From Fonsecaea monophora (lineage: Eukaryota; Ascomycota; Eurotiomycetes; Chaetothyriales; Herpotrichiellaceae): a stretch of DNA of 64,000 nt. Location: the NCBI RefSeq assembly GCF_001642475.1, contig NW_019173946.1, forward strand, positions 310,001 through 374,000. Direction: 5' to 3'. A program made the position numbers and the translations under genes. The stretch's first letter is position 1. Each line of letters opens with the position of its first letter. Below, one piece after another: positions 54,987 to 64,000 of this stretch. The notes under the pieces were generated by a model. The model was given only the letters and a program-made list of their open reading frames with translations, made no database searches and had not been told where the DNA came from.

Positions 54987-56253
54987 ATGCATCGAACATA
55001 TTCTATGCGCCAGTCGCGCGCCCCTACAGCTTCTCAGATTGAGAATCCTCCGCCGCCACCGTCTTCCACGAAAAGTGGGCGCCTGTTCGGCCGAGGCAAC
55101 TTTGGTAATACAATGACCCTGGAAACTGGTGGCTATACACTGCAGCGACCAACGCTGACACAAAGAAAACAGGACATGCTTTCCGAAAGGGCACCGCCGG
55201 CGCCTTTGGGCCAGACCTCGCCAAGAAGCTTTCCCAGCTCGTCAAGATGGAGAAGAATGTCATGCGCAGTATGGAATTGGTGGGTCGGGAACGAATGGAG
55301 GTCGCTGTAAGTTGCCCGGGTGCGTTGTGATTCTGTGAGGTGTTCCCGTCTGACCGATCGACCCAACAGCAACAACTGTCCCTCTGGGGAGAAGGCTGCG
55401 ACGAGGACGTCAGCGATGTGACGGACAAGCTCGGTGTTTTGATCTATGAGATTGGCGAACTGGAAGACCAGTTCGTCGACCGCTACGATCAATACCGTGT
55501 AACCATCAAGTCGATCCGCAACATCGAAGCCTCGGTCCAGCCATCGCGAGACCGCAAGCAGAAGATCACGGACCAGATTGCGCAGCTCAAGTACAAGGAA
55601 CCCAATAGCCCTCGAATTGTTGTCCTCGAGCAGGAACTCGTCCGAGCTGAAGCCGAATCATTGGTCGCCGAGGCCCAGCTCTCCAACATCACCCGCGAAA
55701 AGCTCAAGGCCGCCTTCAATTACCAGTTTGATGCGATTCGCGAACATTGCGAGAAAGTCGCCATCATTGCTGGCTATGGAAAGCACCTGTTGAGTCTCAT
55801 CGATGACACTCCGGTCACCCCCGGCGAGACGCGCAATGCGTACGACGGATATGAAGCTTCCAAGGCTATCATTCAGGACTGCGAGGATGCCCTGACGAAC
55901 TGGGTGTCATCCACGGCCCAAGTTAGCGCGAAGCTTTCCACCCGATCACGAACTCTGAGCCAGAGAAGGAAGGCCAGCTCTCACAAAGGCGAGGGAGTCG
56001 ATCTCGCTGGTCAAGACCCCCCAATGAAGAACGATCGCGATGGCTGGGTGCCTGCAGGCCAACACGGCGAGTATGAGCAAGAAGAAGAGGAGGAGGAAGA
56101 GGAAGAGGAGGAAGAAGAAAGACCACAACAAACCAATGGTGAGTTTCTGGGACCTTGGTGCTTCGATGCGCCGGTTCGCATCGAAAATTGGACGTGGGAG
56201 CCAGGTCGCTAACCTCGGATGCAATAACAGGGCAACACGCCGTGGCCGCTTAG
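54987..56253 (+). CDS. pil1: Eisosome core BAR protein Pil1/Lsp1
   Basis: Self-assembling BAR-domain protein that coats furrow-like plasma-membrane domains (eisosomes/MCC). Exons 54987-55104, 55173-55306, 55370-56138 and 56231-56253 give 347 aa. The N-terminus MHRTYSMRQSRAPTASQIENP and SSTKSGRLFG is the family signature. The first splice restores FGGHAFRKGTAGAFGPDLAKKL. SLWGEGCDEDVSDVTDKLGVL, DRYDQYRVTIKSIRNIEASVQPSRDRKQKI and KYKEPNSPRIVVLEQELVRAEAESLV follow, near-identical to Pil1 of other fungi. An acidic run of about twelve Glu precedes the C-terminus. The last exon is seven codons (QHAVAA, stop); without that splice the frame would run to 56212. A SUR7-family gene follows on the same strand. 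Confidence 0.96.
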
Positions 56254-58547
56254 GAGCTGATGGCCATCTCAAACCACCACGAGCCACACTGCGAACGAAT
56301 CTGGCATGATAAAGGTGTCACGACGATGACGATGAAGATGACGGGGAATGTGGCTGGAGAGGTTTTAAGTGGACGAGATAGCCCCGTGAGGCACCTACTC
56401 CGTATTGGATGGCGCAGCAGGAATTCCGGAGTCGATACACGGGCGAGTAGACACAAGCAGACGGATCGTGTCATCGGAGGAATTTGCGCTCCTTTTGTCT
56501 CTCTATCTTTTTGAATCCGCGATGATACACCGTCATGGGCGAAATCGTGTGGGGATGCCAAATGTGAGGAAAAGGGAGTCGATGCATGTCAATGTTTGTT
56601 CCCGAGCAGTAATAATAATGGAAGTAGAATCTGGCGCCTTTGTTGAGGCAATGAAAATGAATGGATGTTACTTCAGTTTGATGATTACGTACTCGAGCTC
56701 ATCAGAGCCACACTCTGCCCTGGATTGCCTGTGGGCGTGGCCTGTCATTGATTGATGCCAGGTGGATCGCAGCGCAGTTACAAGTACAAGAACTGGCACG
56801 AGTTCGAGTCGCGGGAGAATCACGTGGCATTCAGCTGGAAGGTGATCGCGTGTGCAGCAAACACGCACCACAAGTACGAGTAAAGACTTATGAAAATGGC
56901 CACTGTCTATAAATAAGAATCATCACCAATCAATCCCCTTGGTCAGACGACAGTAGTCCCGCTACGGGACCCTGACAACCCCTGCCACGCCCTGCTTATC
57001 CAAGCTAGAGACGAGCACTTGGCACCACGGTTCCTTGTCGTGGTCTTCTGTGGTCCTTTGAGGTCTAAGGCGCTTTCCTCTGATCCTGCTCGCCTAGAAC
57101 GGTAGGAGGATCACTGGCTTCGATCCTCCTCCCCAGAAGAAATTACTCGTAAGAGAGCAGCAAAGAGGTCCAGCTCTGGCTCGAAACGGAAACCGCAATT
57201 ACGGCAGACGACAACTGCCATGTCTGGCCTACATCTTCGCCATCTTACATACCAGCATACCATCACTTACAAACACTGATATAGGGATTTTTAAGAGGAT
57301 GGGAAGGGCACGGCACATTACGAGGTACCAAACTCCAATATATCCGTACTTGTGCAGGCCACTGATCGTACCACTGATTGTGTCTTACTCGTACAAGTAG
57401 TTCAAAGTCGAGCATCGTTTCCCTAGAAGAGCCTTAGTCAAGGACAGATTCACCACTTGCGTTTTCCTCTTGTGGAATGATGAGACACAGAAACAAGAGG
57501 GTGGAAAGGGAACACATACTGCCGAGTAGTAATAACGATAATGGCCCCCCAAATCTGCGCCCATCTTGCGCCAGTCAGCACCACGACGATCACTCCCAGC
57601 ACATGGAGCAAACGGGGGGATTTCAGCCGCTTGCTGCTTGCTGCGGCTGCGCCATGGCCTCGTGGTGGACTCGCAGGCACAGAAACTACTCCTACGAATA
57701 CCTCGTATTACTCGTACTACTACTTAGTTGAGCTTCCCAAAGTTCCCAAGCGTCCAAGCGTCCAAGCAACAGCTGAGCCACCAACTCCTCCTCATCCACG
57801 GGCTGCTGTGCCACCTGAAAGGAAATAAGAAGTCTGGACTCATGATGCTTCACGACCTACTTCTCGGACTTTTCCTCACTTGACCTTCAGCTGTTCTACA
57901 ACAAACTGCTCTTCTTTCTTCTCCTGATTACCCTCCCTCGGCCACTACGACTCATCTTCATTTTGTACGAATATTACCCATTGCCATCGCTGGCTCTCAC
58001 CATCGCCATCCACTCTCCATCCACCCTGTTAGGATTGGTCCCTGGACGTTATCCGTTTCTGACAACAATTCGCCTATCCTCGAACTGCACTGCGGCTGCA
58101 AAAGCTCCACCTCCACCTAAAACCCTAGCCTGAGTTTCGCTGCGACCGCTAGACTAGCGAGCCTGCAGACTGTTACTGCTACTGCTAAAAAGTTCAAAAA
58201 CTGCCCCCATAATCTTACGGCCCCCCGATCCAACGACCATCTGTCACATCTCACCGTTGTTCGCCCATTATCTTCCTCTCCTCCCTTTCTTCGGACAGAT
58301 CAAAAGAAAAGTTGATCTTGTAACCTTTTATTCTTCTTCATTTCGAATACCTTGTTGTCACCAAAAGTCTCTCGTTTGCAATTGCATTCGCACTACAAGA
58401 TCGTAACGGTCTCGAACATTGGCCTCTTTCCCCGCACCCAAAACCGTTTCTCTCCAACAGCCTCAGCTGAACTGAAGTGGAAGGAGCAAACTCGTCTTAC
58501 TCTCCAGTACACAAACGCCGTCGCAGTCAAGCGAATAGCAGATCAAT
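56254..58547. other. Long intergenic region and SUR7-like gene leader
   Basis: 2.3 kb, the longest gap. Frames up to 116 codons look random. It holds TACGAGGTA (57319-57327), TACCTCGTA (57699-57707) and several TACGAGTA/TACTCGTA variants. The last 700 bases are pyrimidine-rich, as for a strong fungal promoter with a long 5' UTR. Confidence 0.5.
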
Positions 58548-59576
58548 ATGGTCAACGCAGGCCGTGTCTGCTGCATAGCAGCGCCCTTTCTCCTCTCAAT
58601 AGGTGTACTGGTATGTGTTGTACTGGTCTTCCTTGGGGGTACATATGACCGCAATAAGACACTCGACAATCTATACTTTGTCAAGGTAAGCAGTATTAGA
58701 AAGTGGTTCATGAGCACTCTATCTAACATTTGCGGCCTCTAGATCGACATGACCAACCTCACACTGACGTCCTCCGCAAACCTCCTCGCTGGAGATAACT
58801 CCAACAGCACCCTGTTAGGCGGCGCCCTCCAAGCAGCCAAGCAATCCCTGGGTATGAAAGACTACTACACCATCTACCTGCGCAGCTATTGCAGTTGGAA
58901 TGGCGACGACACCTATGCAAATTGCACGGACCCGAAATCCTACTTCTGGTTCAACCCGATCAAGATCTGGGGCTTGAACAGCACCGGCGTCCCTGTTGAC
59001 GACTATCTACCCAAGAGCTTTAGAGACGGAGTGGATGTGTATCACGACGCTTCCAAGGCCATCTTCTACTTGTACATTGGCGCGCTGATTGCCTCGTGCA
59101 TCACTATCCTTGTGGGCATCTCGGCCATCTTCTCGAGATGGGGTTCTTTCTTTACTACCTTCTGCGCTTCCGCCATGGCGCTCCTTCTCGTTGCAGGATC
59201 TATCACCGCCACCGCCGTTTACATCGTCCTAAAGGCCGCCTTGAACAACACTCTGAAGAAGGAATACGGCATTAAGACCACTTTGGGCAGCTCCGTCTTC
59301 TCCGTCACCTGGATTGGCAGTGCCTTCGCTGTCGGAGCGGCATTCTTCTGGTTGTTGAGTGTGTGCTGTTGCAGTGGAAGAAGTCCCTACAACCCTGGAA
59401 GTAAAGAAGCTAGACGCACAAGAGCAGAGAAGACGCCGTATACGTATGAGAGGGTGGGGAGTCCCTACATGGGCCCAAGTGACCAGCAAAGTGTGCCATT
59501 GAACACGCTCGGCCCCCAGCCATATGCGCCGCAAAGAGGTGCCGCTTACGAACCATTCAGGCCGCAAGGTGTCTGA
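58548..59576 (+). CDS. SUR7/PalI-family eisosome-type membrane protein
   Basis: A four-helix plasma-membrane protein of the SUR7/PalI (claudin-like) superfamily. Exons 58548-58685 and 58743-59576 give 323 aa. TM1 is near residues 8-30 (CCIAAPFLLSIGVLVCVVLVFLGG). A 130-residue extracellular loop has the paired cysteines YCSWNGDDTYANCTDP and several NxS/T sites. TM2-TM4 follow: AIFYLYIGALIASCITILVGI, FFTTFCASAMALLLVAGSITAT, and VFSVTWIGSAFAVGAAFFWLL. A cysteine cluster CCCSG (possible palmitoylation) and a 70-residue tyrosine- and proline-rich cytosolic tail end the protein. SUR7 proteins mark the compartment that Pil1 organises, and pil1 is the neighbouring gene. Confidence 0.9.
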
Positions 59577-60557
59577 TCACTTTTCCGGGCATCGTTTTTG
59601 AACAGGATCGGTGTGAGACTTGGTTTCGTTTGAGGCAGGGCTGACTATTGCGGGGTCAGGAAAAGGACTCGGAATGATCTGGAGTTGGAGTATATATGCT
59701 AGCACTTTGGCGTGCACGACAATCAAGGCATATAACGATGGAATCAGCGCTGGCTAAAACCAATGTTAAGGGGTTCTATTCTTTCTTTTCTTGACTTGTG
59801 TCTTGACTATAACGGGGACAGACAGCACAAAGCCTGCCATCCGGACCACACGGATATTTCGGAGACCAATGCCTATACAAACCTCGATTGGGGTGGTGGT
59901 GCCTGGTATTTTTGTGGGTGGGGAGGGAGCGGCTCACGCAGGAGTTATCTGCATGGGCTCGTTCGGCGGGTGGACGTCTGTTGGTTTGTACGGGGTACAA
60001 GGTAATGCGCCACACGTGGAAAGCCATGGTTCTGCATGTTGCGATGAAGATGAAAATGAATATGAGCATGTTTGGAGGAGACGAAGATGAAACACGCTTA
60101 GAGGAGATCAACCTCAGCTTGCAGAAGAAGAGAAGAAAGAAGATTAAAAGAATGGAATGTCGAATAGGTATCAAGTGGAGATACCCTGGATACTAGGTAG
60201 ATATGGAGCAAGAATGGAGCAAAGTATAGAGCGAGGAAGGAGTACGGAGTATTTGAGCACTAAGGTATGATACTCCTATTATTATATTTTATATTCATGT
60301 TAGAGATGTTGTTGAATTGTGATGGTTCTGATTGATTGATGGAGGTATTTCTTTATTTTCTCCCCCTCCTCTCTTCGGTCTCGAATCTCTTTTTTGAATG
60401 GGCCTGTCGAACCCGGGGAATTTCATCGTGGAAAAGAATACGCCACGCTCCTGGAGCTATTGAGTAAAGGAGGACAAGAGTACAGTATGAGTATGAACAT
60501 GTCCATGAACATCTATATACTGCATGTGCTCGGGATACCTCGTATTGACGTCTGGGT
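59577..60557. other. Convergent intergenic region
   Basis: One kb between two convergent genes. AT-rich part at 60250-60330; TACCTCGTA at 60536-60544. No gene seen. Confidence 0.55.
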
Positions 60558-62222
60558 TTACTCAACCACCCCCCTCCACCCTCCACGTGGCTTATATCCC
60601 ACGAGGCCTTCGTCGTCGGCCACCTCGGCGGCGGTGCGTCCCGTCAGCACGCTGACTTCGACCTCTCTGCCCAAGACGTGAAAGGAGGGAAAGCCGCCCA
60701 GGGTCTCTGCGTGGTTTTGTCGTTGTTGTTCTTCTTCCTTTACATTGGGGGACCTGTCGTTTCGGGTTCTCGTCTTTGACGCTGGTTCTGATGCCGATGA
60801 TACTGCTGCCGTCGACGATGGACGTCGTTCTGCTTCGGGTAAAGATGAGGACAAGCGCGGTCGCTCCCATATCTTCCGCCCGAATGCGGTCTGGTTCGTG
60901 GGGCGGAAGCCACACGCGGCGCGGTCAAGGGAGAGAAACCACCTGCGTTGGTGGATCGAGTTGATACTGTTGGTTGCGCCGGGGTAAGCGTTGTTGCGGC
61001 GGATCCAGGCTTCTTCTTCGTCTTCGTCGTAGTCGTGCTCCAGGTCTGCTTTCGTGGGCTGGCGGGATATCCTGGTTGGTGTGGACTCGGGTACTTGAAT
61101 GACAGACTCCGAGCGTCTCGGACGTGGTGGAGATGCAGTGCGTAGGAGGGAGGACACACTTCGACGTAGCATGGGAGACCGTCCCGCACGGTGGCGGTGT
61201 TGGCGGTCGAGGTCGGAATCTGAGCCTGAGGTCATCTCGGCCGCCACTGGGGATTTTGCTCGGTCCGAATCTGTCGTGTCAAGTTCCTCAGCCCTCAATC
61301 TCCGGCGCGCTGAAGCGGTCGAGTTCTGACTTTTCCTTTTCCGCCGCTTAAAGGCCGGTGCCTCGGGTTGTGTAATCCGGTTGTTGTCGTGAGTGAGTCT
61401 CAGGCTCAGAGTGTAGTTCCTCGGTAGCCGTGTGCCGTGCAGGCGGAGCTTGATCTTGCGATTCTGAAACGCGCGGTGCAGTTTCGATGGCTCTGACTCT
61501 GCGTTTCCTCGTGATATCAAGTCACTGTCGCTGTCGCTGTCCGGGTCTGAATCCTCGGTGGCTGTTGTGTCGTCCGCAGCGCTGGCCTTCCCCGACGAGG
61601 ACTCATAAGGTAAGACTTCATATTCACCAGTATCCCAGAGCAGCATCGTACCCGTCTCATGAGAGGCGGTCTCGATCAGATGGTTCCACAGGTTGTGAAC
61701 TCGGGTCTCGGTAGCGTTGCGGTTCAATCTCGTACTGTTCGGGTCACCGGGAAGGCCGTACATGATAGCGAAGCTGATTGAGCTCGTCGCATTACATTGC
61801 AACCGGAGATCATAATGGGTTCCTGCTATCGGGTGGTCGTGCTGATGAACAACAAAATGGTGCCCTCTGTCATTGAGATTTCGACGGTACAGAGCTAGCC
61901 AGTCGGTGTGGGAGAGACGAGGTGTTCCTGCGCCGGGTGGACGTGTCGCCGCGAGGAGTTTGGAGGAAAAGAAAGATACATGATCTTGGATTTCAAGTTG
62001 ACCGGCCTCAACGGCTGCTGTAGTCACCGCCTTGGTGGTCAATGGATCCGTAGAATCGGGATAAGTGTGCGATTTGCGACTCAGACGCGGCGTCCTAGCG
62101 AGGGGAGGGGAGATTGACCGTTGCAGGGAGGATGGTAAAGTGAGATCCGAGTTGGAGATTACCCTTCTGGGGCTTGTTGTTGGTTCGTCTATAGCTGCAT
62201 CAGGGTTGCGTCTCTTCATCAA
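60558..62222 (-). CDS. LigD-type 3'-phosphoesterase (PE) domain protein
   Basis: A single exon of 554 aa. Residues about 118-205 match the DNA 3'-phosphoesterase domain of bacterial LigD, which trims 3' ends during end joining. The active-site pattern is present: FVVHQH (H128), THYDLRL (H136, D138, R140), RVHNLWNH (H176 or H181) and GTMLLWDTGEYE. The flanks are low-complexity: a basic, serine-rich N-terminus, an acidic (DSDSDSD) stretch after the domain and a KRRKRK basic cluster that could be a nuclear signal. A short conserved C-terminal segment FHVLGREVEVSVLTGRTA ends the protein. No ligase or primase domain is present. A role in repairing 3' ends in the nucleus is inference from the domain. 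Confidence 0.85.
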   Translation of the reverse strand: MMKRRNPDAAIDEPTTSPRRVISNSDLTLPSSLQRSISPPLARTPRLSRKSHTYPDSTDPLTTKAVTTAAVEAGQLEIQDHVSFFSSKLLAATRPPGAGTPRLSHTDWLALYRRNLNDRGHHFVVHQHDHPIAGTHYDLRLQCNATSSISFAIMYGLPGDPNSTRLNRNATETRVHNLWNHLIETASHETGTMLLWDTGEYEVLPYESSSGKASAADDTTATEDSDPDSDSDSDLISRGNAESEPSKLHRAFQNRKIKLRLHGTRLPRNYTLSLRLTHDNNRITQPEAPAFKRRKRKSQNSTASARRRLRAEELDTTDSDRAKSPVAAEMTSGSDSDLDRQHRHRAGRSPMLRRSVSSLLRTASPPRPRRSESVIQVPESTPTRISRQPTKADLEHDYDEDEEEAWIRRNNAYPGATNSINSIHQRRWFLSLDRAACGFRPTNQTAFGRKIWERPRLSSSLPEAERRPSSTAAVSSASEPASKTRTRNDRSPNVKEEEQQRQNHAETLGGFPSFHVLGREVEVSVLTGRTAAEVADDEGLVGYKPRGGWRGVVE

Positions 62223-62589
62223 TGCTGGCTATGCAAAATCTCACAAATTAATTGACAGCAAGGATCGTCCGAAAGAGGAAAGCCGTAGACTGAGATCCAT
62301 TTTGGTGTACCAAGCATGATGTCATTCCAAAGCTACAATTCCGCTTGCTGACAAAAAATCCATGCGCACCGCTGGTTGGTTGGCCGCGATTTGCATTCCG
62401 TCCTTCTCTTTCGCTTACCCAAGGATTGGATAACCTCTTCCACTCGCTGACCTCGAGCTGTTTACTCCTTCTTGCCTGACCGTCGACTTACAAAGTCGAC
62501 TATAATGCGCCCAAGAGGCTGTTCTCGATGTGTCCACCATGCTCTACCAATAACACCAGGTCTAAGTATATAAGTTTCGTTCCCTCTCG
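62223..62589. promoter_or_regulatory. Divergent promoter between the PE-domain and pirin genes
   Basis: 367 bases between head-to-head ATGs. TATATAA on the plus strand at 62567-62573 lies only 17 bases before the first pirin ATG. Confidence 0.5.
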
Positions 62590-63612
62590 ATGTTCTCCAA
62601 CTTGGCCCATCAAAAAACCACACTATTCATAACATCAACAGCACTTCTTACAGCAGTCGCAGCGATTTTCATGCTCAGCACCAGCGCAAATACCAATACC
62701 ATCCACAACACACAAGACCCTATGAGAGCAGCCACCGCGCTGAAAGCAACCATGTCGAACCTATCCCACGCAAAGATCGTCCCCCGCCCTTCCAGCACTC
62801 GGGGCGCAGCCAACCATGGCTGGCTCGACACCAAACACACCTTCTCCTTTGCCAGCTGGCACGATCCCAGATACACCCAATTCGGATCGCTGAGGGTATT
62901 GAACGAAGATCGCGTCATGCCTGGCGAGGGCTTCCCCACACATTTCCATCAAAACGCCGAAATCTTCTCCTATGTCTTGTCGGGTGAACTGACCCACCGC
63001 GATTCGATGCAAAAGAAGGGTGCAGAGTCTCAAGACAAGGACAAATTCTTCCGCCTCCACCGCGGAGATGTGCAGTTCACCACGGGTGGAAGGGGGATTT
63101 CTCACAGCGAATACAATGAACACAACAAAGATTGGGTGCACTTTCTCCAGATCTGGGCCCTGCCGTGGAAGAGAAACCTGCCCCCCATCTACCACACCAG
63201 CACGTTCTCGGAAGAAGACAAGCGCAAAGATTTTGTCACCATCATCACTCCATTGAAGGCGGGTCCCAAAGCGACACTGGAAGAGGAGAAGGCAGCCATT
63301 CCCACCAAGGAGGGCACCATCCCCATTCATGCCGATCTTGTCTTCAGTGCAGGCATCATCCCGGTCAACAATGCATTCGATTACCAGGTTGGCGGCGGTG
63401 ATGTTGTCACGTCCAAATCCGACCGAAAAGTATACATCCACTTACCAGAAACAAAAGGTGGAAAAGCCAAGGTCCGGCTGGACGGACGAGAAGACGCCAT
63501 TCTTAAGGAAGGAGATGGCGCGTATGTGAGTCATGTCAATGCAGGTGATGTGCTCAAGGTTGAAAGCATTGGCGACGCAGAGGCCGAGGTTGTGGTTATC
63601 GACTCGGAGTAA
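62590..63612 (+). CDS. Pirin family protein
   Basis: Iron-binding bicupin; pirins act as transcription cofactors or quercetin dioxygenases. 340 aa, single exon. The pirin N-terminal cupin is clear: SFASWHDPRYTQFGSLRVLNEDRVMPGEGFPTHFHQNAEIFSYVLSG with the metal ligands (HFHQNAE) and a later GRGISHSEYN histidine. The pirin C-terminal domain follows (AGIIPVNNAFDYQVGGG..VYIHLPET). The first 54 residues precede the usual pirin start; they include a hydrophobic stretch LFITSTALLTAVAAIFML that could be a signal anchor or mitochondrial presequence. Since TATATAA lies just 17 bases upstream of the first ATG, translation may start at an inner Met (62671, 62722 or 62752). Confidence 0.93.
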   Translation: MFSNLAHQKTTLFITSTALLTAVAAIFMLSTSANTNTIHNTQDPMRAATALKATMSNLSHAKIVPRPSSTRGAANHGWLDTKHTFSFASWHDPRYTQFGSLRVLNEDRVMPGEGFPTHFHQNAEIFSYVLSGELTHRDSMQKKGAESQDKDKFFRLHRGDVQFTTGGRGISHSEYNEHNKDWVHFLQIWALPWKRNLPPIYHTSTFSEEDKRKDFVTIITPLKAGPKATLEEEKAAIPTKEGTIPIHADLVFSAGIIPVNNAFDYQVGGGDVVTSKSDRKVYIHLPETKGGKAKVRLDGREDAILKEGDGAYVSHVNAGDVLKVESIGDAEAEVVVIDSE

Positions 63613-64000
63613 AAGGGATCAAAGGGACACAAAAAGGAAATGGATAAATGGGGAGATTGGAGTACAGGTTTCTTGAGCAGAACATTTATGTAGCGCACAA
63701 ATTGTCCATGAATATTCGGGATGTATTGTTCCTAACAATGTCGTTTCTCCCTAGAAAGTGGTGCCTGCGCCCAGCATATCGTTGACACATGGTGTAGAAA
63801 CTCCATATCAGGGTGAGTCATTGGGAACTCTGTAGGGTCAGGGATCTGCAACTAGCGAGAAGGGTACGTACACTCTCTACCAATGGGTGTTGGAGACGGA
63901 TGGCAAGGATGGTGGAGGTTGAAGACGGACTCTTGACGCGGAGCTCGCTTCGCCTCCACCGACGACGTAGTTACGAGCGAAAAGCTATCGACCTGCCCAA
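63613..64000. other. Right-edge region, gene not resolved
   Basis: 388 bases after the pirin stop. On the minus strand, 63985-63870 reads as a plausible coding piece (RSELRVKSPSSTSTILAIRL), ending near a GTACGT. It could be an exon of a gene entering from the right, but the span is too short to call. Confidence 0.3.

Noticed and set aside
56760..56850. GTTCGAGTC resembling a tRNA B box
   Set aside because: No A box or cloverleaf could be formed at the needed distance.
1..64000. Transposons, CRISPR arrays, rRNA and tRNA genes
   Set aside because: I looked for terminal repeats, transposase or reverse-transcriptase motifs, repeat-spacer arrays and tRNA boxes on both strands by eye and found none I could support.

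Overview
The window is nuclear DNA of a filamentous ascomycete (Pezizomycotina). Introns are short (about 50-115 bases), with GT..AG ends and frequent CTGAC/CTAAC branch sites. Typical fungal families are present: Zn2Cys6 and C2H2/fungal_trans regulators, DUF3292, Pil1 and SUR7. The overall style suggests Eurotiomycetes, perhaps a Chaetothyriales black yeast, but that placement is a guess. I rebuilt the exon structure of each gene by hand from splice sites, reading frame and family conservation. Most models close in frame.

Left block, 1-17.3 kb, is accessory in character. It holds an MFS transporter (cut by the window edge), an intron-rich divergent glutamate-cysteine ligase, a C2H2 + fungal_trans regulator and a 13-exon carotenoid/stilbene-cleaving oxygenase, all on the minus strand. 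A PhyH-type Fe(II)/2-oxoglutarate dioxygenase and an amino-acid permease follow on the plus strand. Transporter, ligase, regulator, two oxygenases and permease side by side look like a small metabolic gene cluster. I see no PKS, NRPS or terpene synthase in it.

Middle block, 18.5-30.8 kb, is housekeeping. It holds U2 snRNA (minus), a WDR83/MORG1-type WD40 protein, a CASTOR-like ACT-domain protein, the 5'-3' exoribonuclease XRN1, and the histone chaperone Hat2 divergent from XRN1.

From 31.8 to 35.2 kb a Zn2Cys6 regulator precedes a medium-chain (enoyl-reductase-like) oxidoreductase. From 35.6 to 47.8 kb lie TAF6, a secretory single-pass membrane protein, an F-box-like protein of unknown role, a DUF3292 membrane protein, and a MAT2B/RmlD-like protein with a 20-base micro-exon.

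Right block, 48.8-63.6 kb, holds a very long EZH2/KMT6-type SET protein, the eisosome core protein Pil1 and a SUR7-family eisosome-type membrane protein as near neighbours, a LigD-type 3'-phosphoesterase-domain protein, and a pirin. Intergenic regions of the right half carry a recurrent 9-mer, TACGAGGTA, on either strand.
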